DNA from: a virus
IMG/VR virus record: IMGVR_UViG_3300020438_002794
Coordinates: 1 to 64,000 of that record
Reading direction: 5' to 3' (one strand)
DNA length: 64,000 nt
Numbering within the stretch: the stretch's first letter is position 1; each line of letters opens with the position of its first letter. Positions 17,386 to 26,357 of the stretch are shown here, one piece after another. The notes beneath the pieces are model-generated. The model made no database searches and was not told where the DNA came from. It saw only the letters and a program-made list of their open reading frames with translations. The position numbers and the translations under genes were made by a program.

Positions 17386-18559
17386 ATGGTGCAAACTCCG
17401 GTACTACGTCAACAAGATTGGTGTTTCTTGTACTGTCTAATGTTTGTGTAAAACGTAAGAACTGTTTAAAATATTGACTTTCATCTTTAGCATTCATAAA
17501 TGCCATATTTTGATTAATAAATCTATGTATACGTTTATTGCGTTCACCTCTGGGCTCTACTGTATTTAAATATTTTTTATATTTTTCAGTGGCTTTTTGT
17601 TTTAATTCCTCGGGCAATACTTGTGGATTAATGAATATAGGATCCCATGCTATATTACCATGCACAGGAGTATCCAATATACGTTCAAAGTATTCATAGC
17701 TTTCAGGTAATCCAAACACATTCCAAGCACTGTAGCACAGTGCCGCTCTACCAATATATTTGTTGCCCAGTTCAGCTTTCACTAATTTTAAATTTTCTGC
17801 TAGTACATCAGTATCTGATTCAGTTCTTATATAATTGTTTAATTCAGGATGTCCGTCTATGCTTAAACTAAGATCAACAGCTTTGAACTTTGCCCAACTG
17901 GCTATAGTATCAAACTTTCCGAACTTGACTTTGCTGAGATTTGTGCTATACTTAACACTTATATTAGTGGCAAAGGGCTCTAATGCTTCCAACACTCTAT
18001 AGTGCAGTGGATCCATAAGTGGCTCACCTCCTGCAAATTCTACTATTTCAATGGTAGGTGCTAGTCTCAGTATGTCTTGTATAAATTGATCATTATCAAA
18101 ATTTGTTTGTCTTGCAGTATCATTGTGTAGTCCTAAACTTTTATACTCATGTTTAACTGCACTCCAGTCTTTCATCCATGTTGTACTCAGCTCAGGCTTG
18201 CAAGTTCTGCATCTGAAGTTACACAAGTTGCTCATTTTAAGTTCTAATACTGGTACTACAAACGGCATCTCTATGGTGCATGTATCGGGAATCATGTGTT
18301 GTCTGGTCTTGTTCATACTTTGTCGCATACTAACTGAACCTTGATCTTCCATATCCCAACACTGAAAACAGTGTTTGTTACGCACACCTGTTAATAAATC
18401 TTTTCTTAGTTGCTGTTGACGCTCACTGTTCCATGCTTGTTCGAAAGTCATGTCTTTTATATTGCCCAATGTATCTCTACTGCGACAACAAGGAGTTATA
18501 TCACCATTGGGTCTAGTGCTTAGGTGTGTAAATGGTAATACGCAAAATGTATCAGTCAT
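17378..18559 (-). CDS. Radical SAM protein, N-terminal twitch type
   Basis: 393 aa from ATG 18559, which overlaps the upstream TGA as ATGA. TFCVLPFTHL, TPCCRS, AWNSERQQQLRKDL and HCFQC form the N-terminal domain; core C113xxxC117xxC120 (NLCNFRCRTC); FAGGEPLMDP; tail LDSTRNTNLVDVVPEFAPYV. Same plan as its neighbours, with different substrate-region sequence, which suggests a different target rather than a mere copy. Confidence 0.92.
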   Translation of the reverse strand: MTDTFCVLPFTHLSTRPNGDITPCCRSRDTLGNIKDMTFEQAWNSERQQQLRKDLLTGVRNKHCFQCWDMEDQGSVSMRQSMNKTRQHMIPDTCTIEMPFVVPVLELKMSNLCNFRCRTCKPELSTTWMKDWSAVKHEYKSLGLHNDTARQTNFDNDQFIQDILRLAPTIEIVEFAGGEPLMDPLHYRVLEALEPFATNISVKYSTNLSKVKFGKFDTIASWAKFKAVDLSLSIDGHPELNNYIRTESDTDVLAENLKLVKAELGNKYIGRAALCYSAWNVFGLPESYEYFERILDTPVHGNIAWDPIFINPQVLPEELKQKATEKYKKYLNTVEPRGERNKRIHRFINQNMAFMNAKDESQYFKQFLRFTQTLDSTRNTNLVDVVPEFAPYV

Positions 18560-19530
18560 GCTGTTTCCAACCATTTAGTTGTATTGAGATCTGCCGCACA
18601 GTTGCACCACTGCTTCATACAAAGCACAGGATCTTCTTCTAGCGTAAATCCAGTTTCAATATTACCCAATACTCCGCCTTGCTTGCACGTTGCTCTATAC
18701 ACACTACCATCATTGTCTATCATCAGTGTTTCAATACCAGCCATGCACTTCCATTTTTTAAATGTATTCCATTTGTTTTTGGTTAGTGTATTAACATTGT
18801 CCATCCAACTTTCATCTTGTGTAAACAATTCACAATTTAGCTCTGCTGTACCTGCACGATTAAAACTTTCCATATAGTCTAGCTCAGCTTGATTGTAATA
18901 ATTCTCTGCTCCGGCGTATTGTATACCGGCAAACTTCATGCCACTGCTATAAGGCTTGTTCATTTCGCCTGTTTGTAAATTGGTCATTGGTCTAATACGT
19001 CTTATATTAAATTGAATTTCGTTTGCATTAAGCCATTCAACTACTGAACGTATCTCTTGTAATTTTCCAGGCAAGTACATTAGGTGTACTTTTACTTGCT
19101 TGCGATTTAAATTGCTGAGTACATGTTTCATATGATCCACACGCAAAAATTCAAAGTGCCAACTGAATATCAAACTGTCAATTAATTCTAATGCACGTTG
19201 ATATTTTTCCAATGGCAAACTGCCATTTGTTATAGTACTGCATTCTTCTACTCCGTAACGTGGAAATAATTCTAATATATCCAATATGCGTGGGTGTACA
19301 AACGGCTCACCTCCAGTTATACTCATGCGTATTTGTTTGTCCGCATAAAACTCACGCATGGTCTTCACAGCATATTCAAACTTTTCAAAAGGCAAGTGCT
19401 TGCTTTTGTTGTCGTGTAGGTCTGCACCGCAATAGCTACAATCAAAGTTACAGCGTCTACCCATGTTCCATTCAATGCGTACCCACTCTTTATACTTTTT
19501 ATTGCTGTGTTCTACTCTTACCAGTTGCAC
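18556..19530 (-). CDS. Radical SAM protein with C-terminal twitch domain
   Basis: 324 aa. Starts GTG at 19530 after AAGGTGAG; the start overlaps the upstream stop. Core C27xxxC31xxC34 (RRCNFDCSYC), SITGGEPFVHP. C-terminal cysteines in KCMAGIE, ATCKQG, LCMKQWCNC with GNIETGF. It breaks the run of N-twitch genes in the array with the opposite domain order, like 10337 and 42374. Related to SPASM/twitch enzymes; substrate unknown. Confidence 0.9.
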   Translation of the reverse strand: MQLVRVEHSNKKYKEWVRIEWNMGRRCNFDCSYCGADLHDNKSKHLPFEKFEYAVKTMREFYADKQIRMSITGGEPFVHPRILDILELFPRYGVEECSTITNGSLPLEKYQRALELIDSLIFSWHFEFLRVDHMKHVLSNLNRKQVKVHLMYLPGKLQEIRSVVEWLNANEIQFNIRRIRPMTNLQTGEMNKPYSSGMKFAGIQYAGAENYYNQAELDYMESFNRAGTAELNCELFTQDESWMDNVNTLTKNKWNTFKKWKCMAGIETLMIDNDGSVYRATCKQGGVLGNIETGFTLEEDPVLCMKQWCNCAADLNTTKWLETA

Positions 19531-20825
19531 TAAAACTCACCTTTCAGTTCAGGTATACAATCTAATACATTTGTTCCTCTTATACGATCTAATTCTCTAG
19601 TAAAATGTTTGAATAATTCCCATTCTTTTTCTTTATATTTGGGATTTTTCATTGCATCTCTTAGACGATCCAGAGCATGATAGTTTTTATCCCATTTATC
19701 TAAAACACGTTGTTTAATATGAGGTGGCATATTATTGATATCCAAGTAAGCAGGCTTTGATACTAGATCTGCAAAATTATTCGGTCTTTCATATCTAGTT
19801 GGACTGTCACTGGTTCTATCAGCTATCACATGCCACCAATGATCTAAATCTCCAGTAACTCGTTCTATCCAGTCAGATAAATTTTGTAAATCAAATATAT
19901 TATATATACTGATAGCAATGCTAAAGTATCCTCTTACATTATCAAATTGATCATACCATTTTAAGTTTTGTTCCAACTGTTCAATTGTTTGTACATTACT
20001 GCCTCTGATGTACTGATAAAGATCACCAGTTGCTTCAATGCTAACATTGAGTACAACACGTTTAAAATGAGGCCATAGCCTTTTAAGTTTTTCAGGTACT
20101 CTTGTTCCATTGGTGGTGTATCCTAACGTAACATTAGGCGCACTGCCATTTGCAACCAATATCTCCAGCACTTCGTACATTCCATCCTGCATCAAAGGTT
20201 CGCCGCCTTTGAAGTCGATGCGTTCCATTTGACTAAGTTTGTCTTCCATGTTTTTATATAAACTAGGATTTATGCTTCTTACTGTAGTATTTTCTAAATG
20301 TCTTTGAAATTGTGGATTTATTTGTTGTAATTTTTTATCTTCTTTGAACCAATGTGTGCTTCCCCAACTGCCACACATTCTACACTTTAGATTGCAAGTA
20401 TTACCAAAGTTTAAGTCCATGTGTTTTAAATTCATTGGAGGATTATTTAAGTAAGCGTCGGGTCTATTTTCTATTTTTTCCAACATCCATTGTCGTCTAC
20501 TAATACCTGCGGTGCTTTCATTTTTCCAACAATCTTGACAACCCTGAGGTTTTTCTTTTGCCAACATTTGTTGTCTCATCTTTTCCATACCTTCCCAAGC
20601 ATCTTGTAGTGTATGACCTTTATATATATTCAGATGTTCAGTTTCTGCCTTCCAATCAGGAGTTCTTCCAGCTTCTTTTGCTATTCTCTGATCGGAAGTA
20701 AACTTACAACAAGGTTTAATATCTCCATTGGCGCTTAGTGTAATACTAGTCCATGGCACTATACAAGTAGGAAGATCTCCGGGCCAAGCATCACCAATTC
20801 TATACTTTTTATCAATATAGGTCAT
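19530..20825 (-). CDS. Radical SAM protein, N-terminal twitch type
   Basis: 431 aa. TCIVPWTSI, KPCCKF, CQDCWKNE form the N-terminal cysteine domain (C21, C39, C40, C96, C99); core C144xxxC148xxC151 (NTCNLKCRMC); FKGGEPLM; tail LDRIRGTNVLDCIPELKGEF. The ATG overlaps the upstream TGA. It has a longer insert between the CC and CxxC pairs than its neighbours. One of eight consecutive radical SAM genes (12.7-22.2 kb). Confidence 0.92.
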   Translation of the reverse strand: MTYIDKKYRIGDAWPGDLPTCIVPWTSITLSANGDIKPCCKFTSDQRIAKEAGRTPDWKAETEHLNIYKGHTLQDAWEGMEKMRQQMLAKEKPQGCQDCWKNESTAGISRRQWMLEKIENRPDAYLNNPPMNLKHMDLNFGNTCNLKCRMCGSWGSTHWFKEDKKLQQINPQFQRHLENTTVRSINPSLYKNMEDKLSQMERIDFKGGEPLMQDGMYEVLEILVANGSAPNVTLGYTTNGTRVPEKLKRLWPHFKRVVLNVSIEATGDLYQYIRGSNVQTIEQLEQNLKWYDQFDNVRGYFSIAISIYNIFDLQNLSDWIERVTGDLDHWWHVIADRTSDSPTRYERPNNFADLVSKPAYLDINNMPPHIKQRVLDKWDKNYHALDRLRDAMKNPKYKEKEWELFKHFTRELDRIRGTNVLDCIPELKGEF

Positions 20826-22228
20826 AGTAATTCTGCTAATATAGGAAACACCTCAGGAAACTTGTTTCCCCAGTTGCGTTGTTTATTAATTAAATTTAAC
20901 CATTGTTTAGTTTCTGGAAGTCTAGCACTCCAGTCTTCTTGATTCATAAAGTTAATGATACCTTTATAACGTTTAATACCATATGGATTATTATCAAATG
21001 TTTCTTTATCAATGCCAGCTTCTTGAACACCTGTAAACCTATGCCAGTTTTCGTCTATCCAAGGATAAAATTCTTGTTCATATTTGTCTGTTACCTGTTG
21101 TTTGATATGTGCTGGTAATACTTTTAAGTTGAGTTGTGGTGGCCAATAAGCAAAGTGCATGTTAATTCCGCCTGCACCCAAGGGCCATTTGTTTATTTTC
21201 TTAAACCCTTGATCAACTTTCCACTTGACAAACTCTGGTATATAATGTACATTGAGAGCCATAATAGTAGTAGCTGTGGTAACTTCTACTTGTGGAGCAG
21301 TTTCATCCAACAACCAAAATACCTTTTCTTGGTGTTCCCATACACTGGGATAGCGTATATAATCATTGTGTTCACCGTGTGCATCTATGCTGTAGTGAAA
21401 ACGCACACGTTTAAACTCTGCCCATAGATCAAATAAATCGTCACGCCATTCAACAGCATTTGAGTTGTAGCGTAATTCAATATTTTTAGCATAACCTTGT
21501 TTAATACATTCTTCTAATAGATCGTAGTGTTGATTAATAATTAAACTTTCGCCACCAGCAAAGTACAGTTGATACATGTGCGGAACTTGTTCCATTAGTT
21601 CTTTCCAAAAGCGTGGATTGTTCATGTGCCAATTGTATGTTGCTCCGTGGTTTTTGCCTTTGTTGTGCCAGCCGCTGGTATTTTTTAATTTTTCATTGTC
21701 TATTTGTGGATAAATGCTGTTCCATTCTTTGACCCAGCCACTTGAATCATGTGGGCTACACATAACACAAGCCAGCTGACATTTTGTACCCATACGCAAA
21801 TCAATATAGCGTATTTTAGGTTCTACTCTACCGTCGGCTTCTGTAGCTTTAGCTAGATCAAATAGATCATATCTATTTCCCCAATACTCTGTCTCCCAGT
21901 TGCGTTTGCTTAAATGTCCAGCTTCTTCCTCTTTGTAGCATTTTAAACAGGGTGCTGGCTTCTCTCCACGCAACATCATTTTGCGAACATTACGCATGTA
22001 ATCCGAATTCCATGCATCAGTCAAACTGGTTGTATTAAAGTTAGCTGGAACACCGTCGTCATTTTTAACTACGCCAACTTCACCGCCGCCTACTTTTTTA
22101 TTACTGTCTGGGTCTTGAACACTGCTGGCATTTGATGTACAGCATGTTCGCATTTTGCCATCTGGTCTGCTTGATAAGTGTAACCAAGGTAACGCACAAA
22201 ATGTCGGGCTAATTTTGTCTGTTTTCAT
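20822..22228 (-). CDS. Radical SAM protein, N-terminal twitch type
   Basis: 468 aa, the longest of the array. TFCALPWLHL (C11), RTCCTS (C29, C30), CLKCYKEEEAG (C94, C97); core C150xxxC154xxC157 (TKCQLACVMC); FAGGESL replaces GGEP. The tail is KQRNWGNKFPEVFPILAELL, a diverged form of the family ending. A glycine-rich insert (KKVGGGEVGVV) follows the CC pair. It is the first of the eight-gene run, with a small gap upstream and no clear Shine-Dalgarno; TTAAATACAT lies just before the start. Confidence 0.9.
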   Translation of the reverse strand: MKTDKISPTFCALPWLHLSSRPDGKMRTCCTSNASSVQDPDSNKKVGGGEVGVVKNDDGVPANFNTTSLTDAWNSDYMRNVRKMMLRGEKPAPCLKCYKEEEAGHLSKRNWETEYWGNRYDLFDLAKATEADGRVEPKIRYIDLRMGTKCQLACVMCSPHDSSGWVKEWNSIYPQIDNEKLKNTSGWHNKGKNHGATYNWHMNNPRFWKELMEQVPHMYQLYFAGGESLIINQHYDLLEECIKQGYAKNIELRYNSNAVEWRDDLFDLWAEFKRVRFHYSIDAHGEHNDYIRYPSVWEHQEKVFWLLDETAPQVEVTTATTIMALNVHYIPEFVKWKVDQGFKKINKWPLGAGGINMHFAYWPPQLNLKVLPAHIKQQVTDKYEQEFYPWIDENWHRFTGVQEAGIDKETFDNNPYGIKRYKGIINFMNQEDWSARLPETKQWLNLINKQRNWGNKFPEVFPILAELL

Positions 22229-22230
22229 AT

Positions 22231-22240
22231 ATGTATTTAA
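22231..22240 (-). promoter_or_regulatory. Candidate late-promoter motif TTAAATACAT
   Basis: TTAAATACAT read on the minus strand, just before the ATG at 22228. This gene lacks a Shine-Dalgarno, as does the gene behind the same motif at 5651. The TAAATACAT core is also found before 53916. Low confidence in AT-rich sequence. Confidence 0.3.
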
Positions 22241-22243
22241 CTA

Positions 22244-23326
22244 CTATGTAAATTGTTCAGCAAAGGGATCAAATTCCGTTCCGCACTTCATAGCACATAC
22301 ACCTAATTTTCCTTGCTTTACACTGGGTAAATTCCAACTGTTTTCAATATTATTTAACAATGATCCTTGCATAACTGTGTGTAGATCATTGTTTATTACA
22401 TCAATTCCCTCTTTCCCACCAGCGAGATCAATGTGTTCCCACACTTGTTCTATACGATAATCTTTATGCCACCATTTGTACATACGACCAGCAACCCAAC
22501 AACAAGGCATTAACAATCCTTCTGCTGTAATAAAGATTGATTTTTCTTCAGCTACTTTGCATTTTATATCACAACTATCATAATAATCACGCATACTTCC
22601 ATATGTTTTTTCTATTTCTTTTTGTTTTAATAGTGCTAGATTTTGATTACTTAATTTTTTAGGCTTCTCTAATAGCTGTGTTTCAACACCTTTTCTATTT
22701 TGTGCTTGGTGTGTGTCTTTCCTCTGACTGTTGGCATTAAAGAATCTACCCGACTTTTTCTTTTGAAAGCGTTCTACTCCCCATTCTCGGGCAAGTGCTT
22801 CTGCTTCTTCAACTTGATGTTCGTTGTGTCCAAATATAATAAAGTCCCAACGAGCTCTTCCGCCTGCGTCACAAAATGCTCGCATGTTGCGTTCTACATT
22901 ATCCCATACAACATTTTGCCTATACAGATGATTAGTGTCGCTAAGACCGTCAACTGAGAATATAACGGCACCTTTCCGACCAATTGTTTTAGCAAGCGTC
23001 TGCCACCATTCAATATCTTTTGCTCCAGCATTTGTGTTCATACTTAGCCACATGTCGGCGTTGTGTTGTCTAAAATATTCAAATACTTCCAGTGTATCCT
23101 TGGCTACTATAGGATCACCCAAGTTGCCGCACATGTACATGGTGTGTAATTGTTGGATAAAGTCAGGTGTAAAGATACGTTGACAGTCGTGTAAACTTAG
23201 TTCACTATTATCTATATGGCGGTTGTCTACACCACCATTTTCATTTCTATCGCACATTGGACATGCCGCTTGACATTTTTGTGTAATTTCCAAATGTACT
23301 GTTCTAATATCTTCATAATTATACAT
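22244..23326 (-). CDS. Radical SAM protein with C-terminal SPASM/twitch-like domain
   Basis: 360 aa. HLEITQKCQAACPMCDR gives C18xxxC22xxC25, the form common in phage-type SPASM enzymes. C-terminal cysteines in CDIKC, MPCCWVAG and CAMKCG suggest auxiliary cluster binding. Overlaps the upstream small gene by eight bases. It differs from the N-twitch family and resembles 35075 in overall plan. Confidence 0.88.
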   Translation of the reverse strand: MYNYEDIRTVHLEITQKCQAACPMCDRNENGGVDNRHIDNSELSLHDCQRIFTPDFIQQLHTMYMCGNLGDPIVAKDTLEVFEYFRQHNADMWLSMNTNAGAKDIEWWQTLAKTIGRKGAVIFSVDGLSDTNHLYRQNVVWDNVERNMRAFCDAGGRARWDFIIFGHNEHQVEEAEALAREWGVERFQKKKSGRFFNANSQRKDTHQAQNRKGVETQLLEKPKKLSNQNLALLKQKEIEKTYGSMRDYYDSCDIKCKVAEEKSIFITAEGLLMPCCWVAGRMYKWWHKDYRIEQVWEHIDLAGGKEGIDVINNDLHTVMQGSLLNNIENSWNLPSVKQGKLGVCAMKCGTEFDPFAEQFT

Positions 23327-23543
23327 CTAATATTAGTTTCACATCCTTACCAGGACCTGTTTTGCTGGGCAGGTCTCCGTATGTATTTACATACCATTCG
23401 ATAACTGCACGGTACCATAGTTGACTGTTATGATGTGCTTGTTGATTGAATTGATGAATATTATTGTTGGTTGCCGCCATTGCACTCAATGCCCTAGCAC
23501 TTTCTATTTGTAGATCCCTAAGTTTCAGATCGTCTAGATTCAT
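23319..23543 (-). CDS. Small hypothetical protein, 74 aa
   Basis: Starts ATG 23543 overlapping the upstream TGA, with GGAAAG ahead of it. Helical, Ala/Gln/Asn/His-rich (RALSAMAATNNN, HQFNQQAHHNSQLW) with a C-terminal YGDLPSKTGPGKDV segment. No cysteine. Directly before a radical SAM gene, so a substrate peptide or accessory protein is possible, but no precursor signature is recognised. Confidence 0.65.
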   Translation of the reverse strand: MNLDDLKLRDLQIESARALSAMAATNNNIHQFNQQAHHNSQLWYRAVIEWYVNTYGDLPSKTGPGKDVKLILDV

Positions 23544-24571
23544 TTCTTTCCAATCAGCATAAACCTATTATAAAGTTGTGTGTCTAATTCACCTTCATAG
23601 TATATTGTACGCATCGGATATTTCTTTTTTGCTTCTTTAACGTTTTTTACACAATTAATATGTTGTGAATTACTAAAATAATCATTTGTTTGTAAACACA
23701 CAAAAGTATCCTTAGGTAAACGCTCAAACCAAGTTTCATCCATATGTTCACAACTGGTGTTTATAACCAGGTCAGGCTGAACCCAAATTTCCACGTTGTT
23801 GCCTTCCATATTTTTAGTTCCAACTATAAAACTAGCTTCATCGTCGTAGGTGATATCATCAACATCTTGCCATACACTTTTAAACTGCCATTGGTTATTA
23901 GTTTGTACATAGTTAAAATCATCTGCCATTTGTATGCACTGAACATCTTTTTCAAGACTTAAATATTTTTTAATATCAAAATTTTGAAAGAATAACTGTG
24001 CAACAGTAGCATACCAGCCTCCGTATTGTACTACTGTGCCTAACTTGGGAGGGTGTGCTATTCCTGTTTGTTCTGTTACAATTTTTTTAAGTTCATCTAC
24101 CATCCATAACTTGCTACACATTTGTCCTCTGCTGAAATGCTCATTGAGATTTGCCTGTGTTTCCCATTTAATGCACCAACTGCTGATTCTTCTGATATAT
24201 TCGTCGTCGATGCAGTGTGCAATATAACGAGCTATCTTTCTATGCGTGACATATTTCCAGCCTATATGATGTGACATTAGTATGTTAATAAATTCTTCAC
24301 TGAATTCGATTCGTCCTCTGTTTATTTCACCAACTATTAATCTTTTTATTTTCCAAACATTACCATGTAATACTGCTTTTTTAATATTCATAAACATATC
24401 AAGTTGAGGATGATCAATATGTGTAAGGTATTCTTCAATTCCGTGTATCCAAAAGAAGTCTAACGTGGGTTTGTATATTATTAATTGTTCCCCGTCTTCA
24501 CCTTTGATTACCTTTTCTTCACCTATTAGGAGTTTACCGTCTTCGTTTATTTCGTCAAGTTGCGGCATCAA
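23540..24571 (-). CDS. Hypothetical protein, possible SAM-methyltransferase fold
   Basis: 343 aa. The C-terminal half reads like a Rossmann-like methyltransferase: GTVVQYGGWYATVAQLFF (about 190-207) at the nucleotide-loop position, then CIQMADDF, VINTSCEHMDETWFERLP and VCLQTNDYF. The N-terminal half is helical and charged, with no recognised domain. If a methyltransferase, it would make SAH, a substrate of the nucleosidase-like neighbour. The classical GxGxG is absent, so the call is tentative. Confidence 0.55.
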   Translation of the reverse strand: MMPQLDEINEDGKLLIGEEKVIKGEDGEQLIIYKPTLDFFWIHGIEEYLTHIDHPQLDMFMNIKKAVLHGNVWKIKRLIVGEINRGRIEFSEEFINILMSHHIGWKYVTHRKIARYIAHCIDDEYIRRISSWCIKWETQANLNEHFSRGQMCSKLWMVDELKKIVTEQTGIAHPPKLGTVVQYGGWYATVAQLFFQNFDIKKYLSLEKDVQCIQMADDFNYVQTNNQWQFKSVWQDVDDITYDDEASFIVGTKNMEGNNVEIWVQPDLVINTSCEHMDETWFERLPKDTFVCLQTNDYFSNSQHINCVKNVKEAKKKYPMRTIYYEGELDTQLYNRFMLIGKK

Positions 24572-25259
24572 ATGTCTCCTTTAACCATTCAAAATCATTA
24601 ATTAAATTTAATGTTTTTGCATTATTTCTATATGTTCGACCAAAGTCAGTACCTTGTGTTGCACCTAGTATTGCGTATTCACCGTTCTGTCTATTAGCAC
24701 CTTTGCTTTGCCATACTTTTAATCTATACTCATTGTCAGTGTTGTCACCGTGTTCGATAATAGCACTGGCTAGTTTAGTACATTCTCTAAACGCACTGCG
24801 CCATGCATTAAAAGGATCTGTATTAAACGCTGTGATGTTACTGATTTGAAACTTGGGAACAAATGGACAACCTATACTTGTAGTCATATCCACATTCCAG
24901 TCTTTTGCATCTAATAGTGCTTTGCGTGGGAACAGCTTTGCACCACCATATCCGTACAATAGATCATTCACTGGATTTTGACTGCGCCATACAAACACAC
25001 AATCAGTTTCGTATACGCCGGGCCATTGTTCTTTGCGAGGTCCTGGTGTAAAATTAAAATTAAACTGTTCGTCTATAATAGCATCAGCATCAATAACATA
25101 AAAGTTTCTAGTTTCTGCTAGTTTTGCCGCGGCTTTGTGTGCCGCAAAAATACCTTCAACACCCTGTACACGCTTGGCGTGGGGTGCGAACAGTTGCAGT
25201 AATTCAAAATTGTCATCAGCATATGGCTCATGATAGCTAATCTGAATAACATCTAACAA
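24555..25259 (-). CDS. Glycosyltransferase-like protein (GT-A, DxD)
   Basis: 234 aa. Starts at TTG 25259 with GGAG nine bases upstream, the first gene behind a consensus promoter. IQISYHEPYADDN...AAHKAAAKLAETRNFYVIDADA: the IDADA (D57, D59) after a strand is the metal-binding DxD of GT-A nucleotide-sugar transferases. Closely parallels the protein at 47054 (same ISYxEP...AAHKAAA..AET..F..IDAD order), so the two are paralogs. Donor sugar unknown. Confidence 0.68.
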   Translation of the reverse strand: MLDVIQISYHEPYADDNFELLQLFAPHAKRVQGVEGIFAAHKAAAKLAETRNFYVIDADAIIDEQFNFNFTPGPRKEQWPGVYETDCVFVWRSQNPVNDLLYGYGGAKLFPRKALLDAKDWNVDMTTSIGCPFVPKFQISNITAFNTDPFNAWRSAFRECTKLASAIIEHGDNTDNEYRLKVWQSKGANRQNGEYAILGATQGTDFGRTYRNNAKTLNLINDFEWLKETFDAAT

Positions 25260-25283
25260 GTTTTATTTCTCCATATAACTTTT

Positions 25284-25311
25284 ATTATACATGTTAATTG
25301 TAAAATGTCAA
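25284..25311 (-). promoter_or_regulatory. Consensus sigma70-type promoter for the radical SAM operon
   Basis: Read on the minus strand: TTGACA (25311-25306), 16-base spacer, TATAAT (25289-25284), a perfect match in both boxes. It lies 25 bases before the start at 25259 and would drive the run of minus-strand genes down to 7818. Confidence 0.82.
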
Positions 25312-25425
25312 CTACTCATATATAAATGGATCTTTGTCCTTTAGTTCTTTCATTTTCTTTTTACGCCATTTGTACTCTTTGTATTTGGTCCAAGGTAAAA
25401 GAATAAAATCAATTATTGTTTGCAT
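25312..25425 (-). CDS. Very small basic protein, 37 aa
   Basis: ATG 25425 to TAG 25312, overlapping the 3' end of the epimerase gene by 13 bases. The protein starts MQTIIDFILLPWTKYKEY and ends in KKKMKELKDKDPFIYE. The short hydrophobic front and basic, then acidic/aromatic, end resemble the tiny conserved proteins with a KxKDPFIY ending that I recall from marine T4-like phages. Function unknown. Confidence 0.6.
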   Translation of the reverse strand: MQTIIDFILLPWTKYKEYKWRKKKMKELKDKDPFIYE

Positions 25426-26357
25426 AGTTGCTCCTTTATATATTCTATAGTATGCATTAATCCCGCCTGTCTGTCAACAGTGGGTTCCCACCCTAAACAG
25501 TCACGGGCAAGTTGAATATCCGGACAACGTTTGTTGGGATCATCTACTGCACTGGCTTGATGCACTATTTCACTAGTACTATCAGTAAGTTCAACAATCT
25601 CTTGTGCTAATTCAATTAAACTAACTTCGTCTGGATTCCCTATATTTACAGGACCTGCATGGTCACTGTTCATAAGTTTTATTAATCCTTGTACAGTATC
25701 AGTTACATAACAAAAACTTCTAGTCTGTAGTCCATCACCGTGTACAGTGATTGGTTTATTTTGCAATGCTTGTATTATAAAATTACTAACTGCTCTACCA
25801 TCATTCAGTGCCATGTGTGGTCCATATGTGTTGAATATTCTGGCAATAGTTGTATCAGCACTGCTGATAGTACACATGGTTTCTGCTACACGCTTGCCTT
25901 CATCATAACAAGCACGTGGTCCTAGTGTGTTTACGTTGCCCCAATATGTTTCTTTTTGTGGATGTTCAAGTGGATCACCATATACTTCGCTGGTGCTTGC
26001 TTGTAGCAATCTAGCGTCAGCTTGTTCAGCCACGCTCAACATGTTGATCACACCTTCCATGTTGGTCATCAGTGTGTTCCATGCATCGCTTTGATAGTGT
26101 ACAGGACTAGCAGGGCAAGCTAAGTTGTATATTTGTTTAAGCGGATCAAACTTTCCCATTAGTTGATAATCGTGCAAGGGAATTTTTATGTCCTGTTCAA
26201 TAAAATAATAATTATTTTTTCCTCTGAACTGTAGTAAGTTATCCGCTGATCCTGTGTAATAGTTGTCCACAGCAATTACAATCTCACCTTGTGCCAACAG
26301 TTGTTTACACAATTCAGTTCCTAATAATCCTGCGGCTCCTGTTACCAATATGGTCAT
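25413..26357 (-). CDS. UDP-glucuronate decarboxylase-like sugar epimerase/dehydratase
   Basis: 314 aa from ATG 26357 (ATGA overlap with the upstream gene; an in-frame start three codons earlier is less likely). GAAGLLG (7-13) NAD loop, STSEVYGDPLEHPQ (121-134) and GPRACYDEGKRVAET with Y151xxxK155. The SEVYGDP and GPRxCYDEGKR signatures are those of UDP-xylose synthase (UDP-glucuronate decarboxylase). It would provide UDP-xylose or a related activated pentose for the nearby glycosyltransferases. Cytoplasmic. Confidence 0.9.
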   Translation of the reverse strand: MTILVTGAAGLLGTELCKQLLAQGEIVIAVDNYYTGSADNLLQFRGKNNYYFIEQDIKIPLHDYQLMGKFDPLKQIYNLACPASPVHYQSDAWNTLMTNMEGVINMLSVAEQADARLLQASTSEVYGDPLEHPQKETYWGNVNTLGPRACYDEGKRVAETMCTISSADTTIARIFNTYGPHMALNDGRAVSNFIIQALQNKPITVHGDGLQTRSFCYVTDTVQGLIKLMNSDHAGPVNIGNPDEVSLIELAQEIVELTDSTSEIVHQASAVDDPNKRCPDIQLARDCLGWEPTVDRQAGLMHTIEYIKEQLCKQ

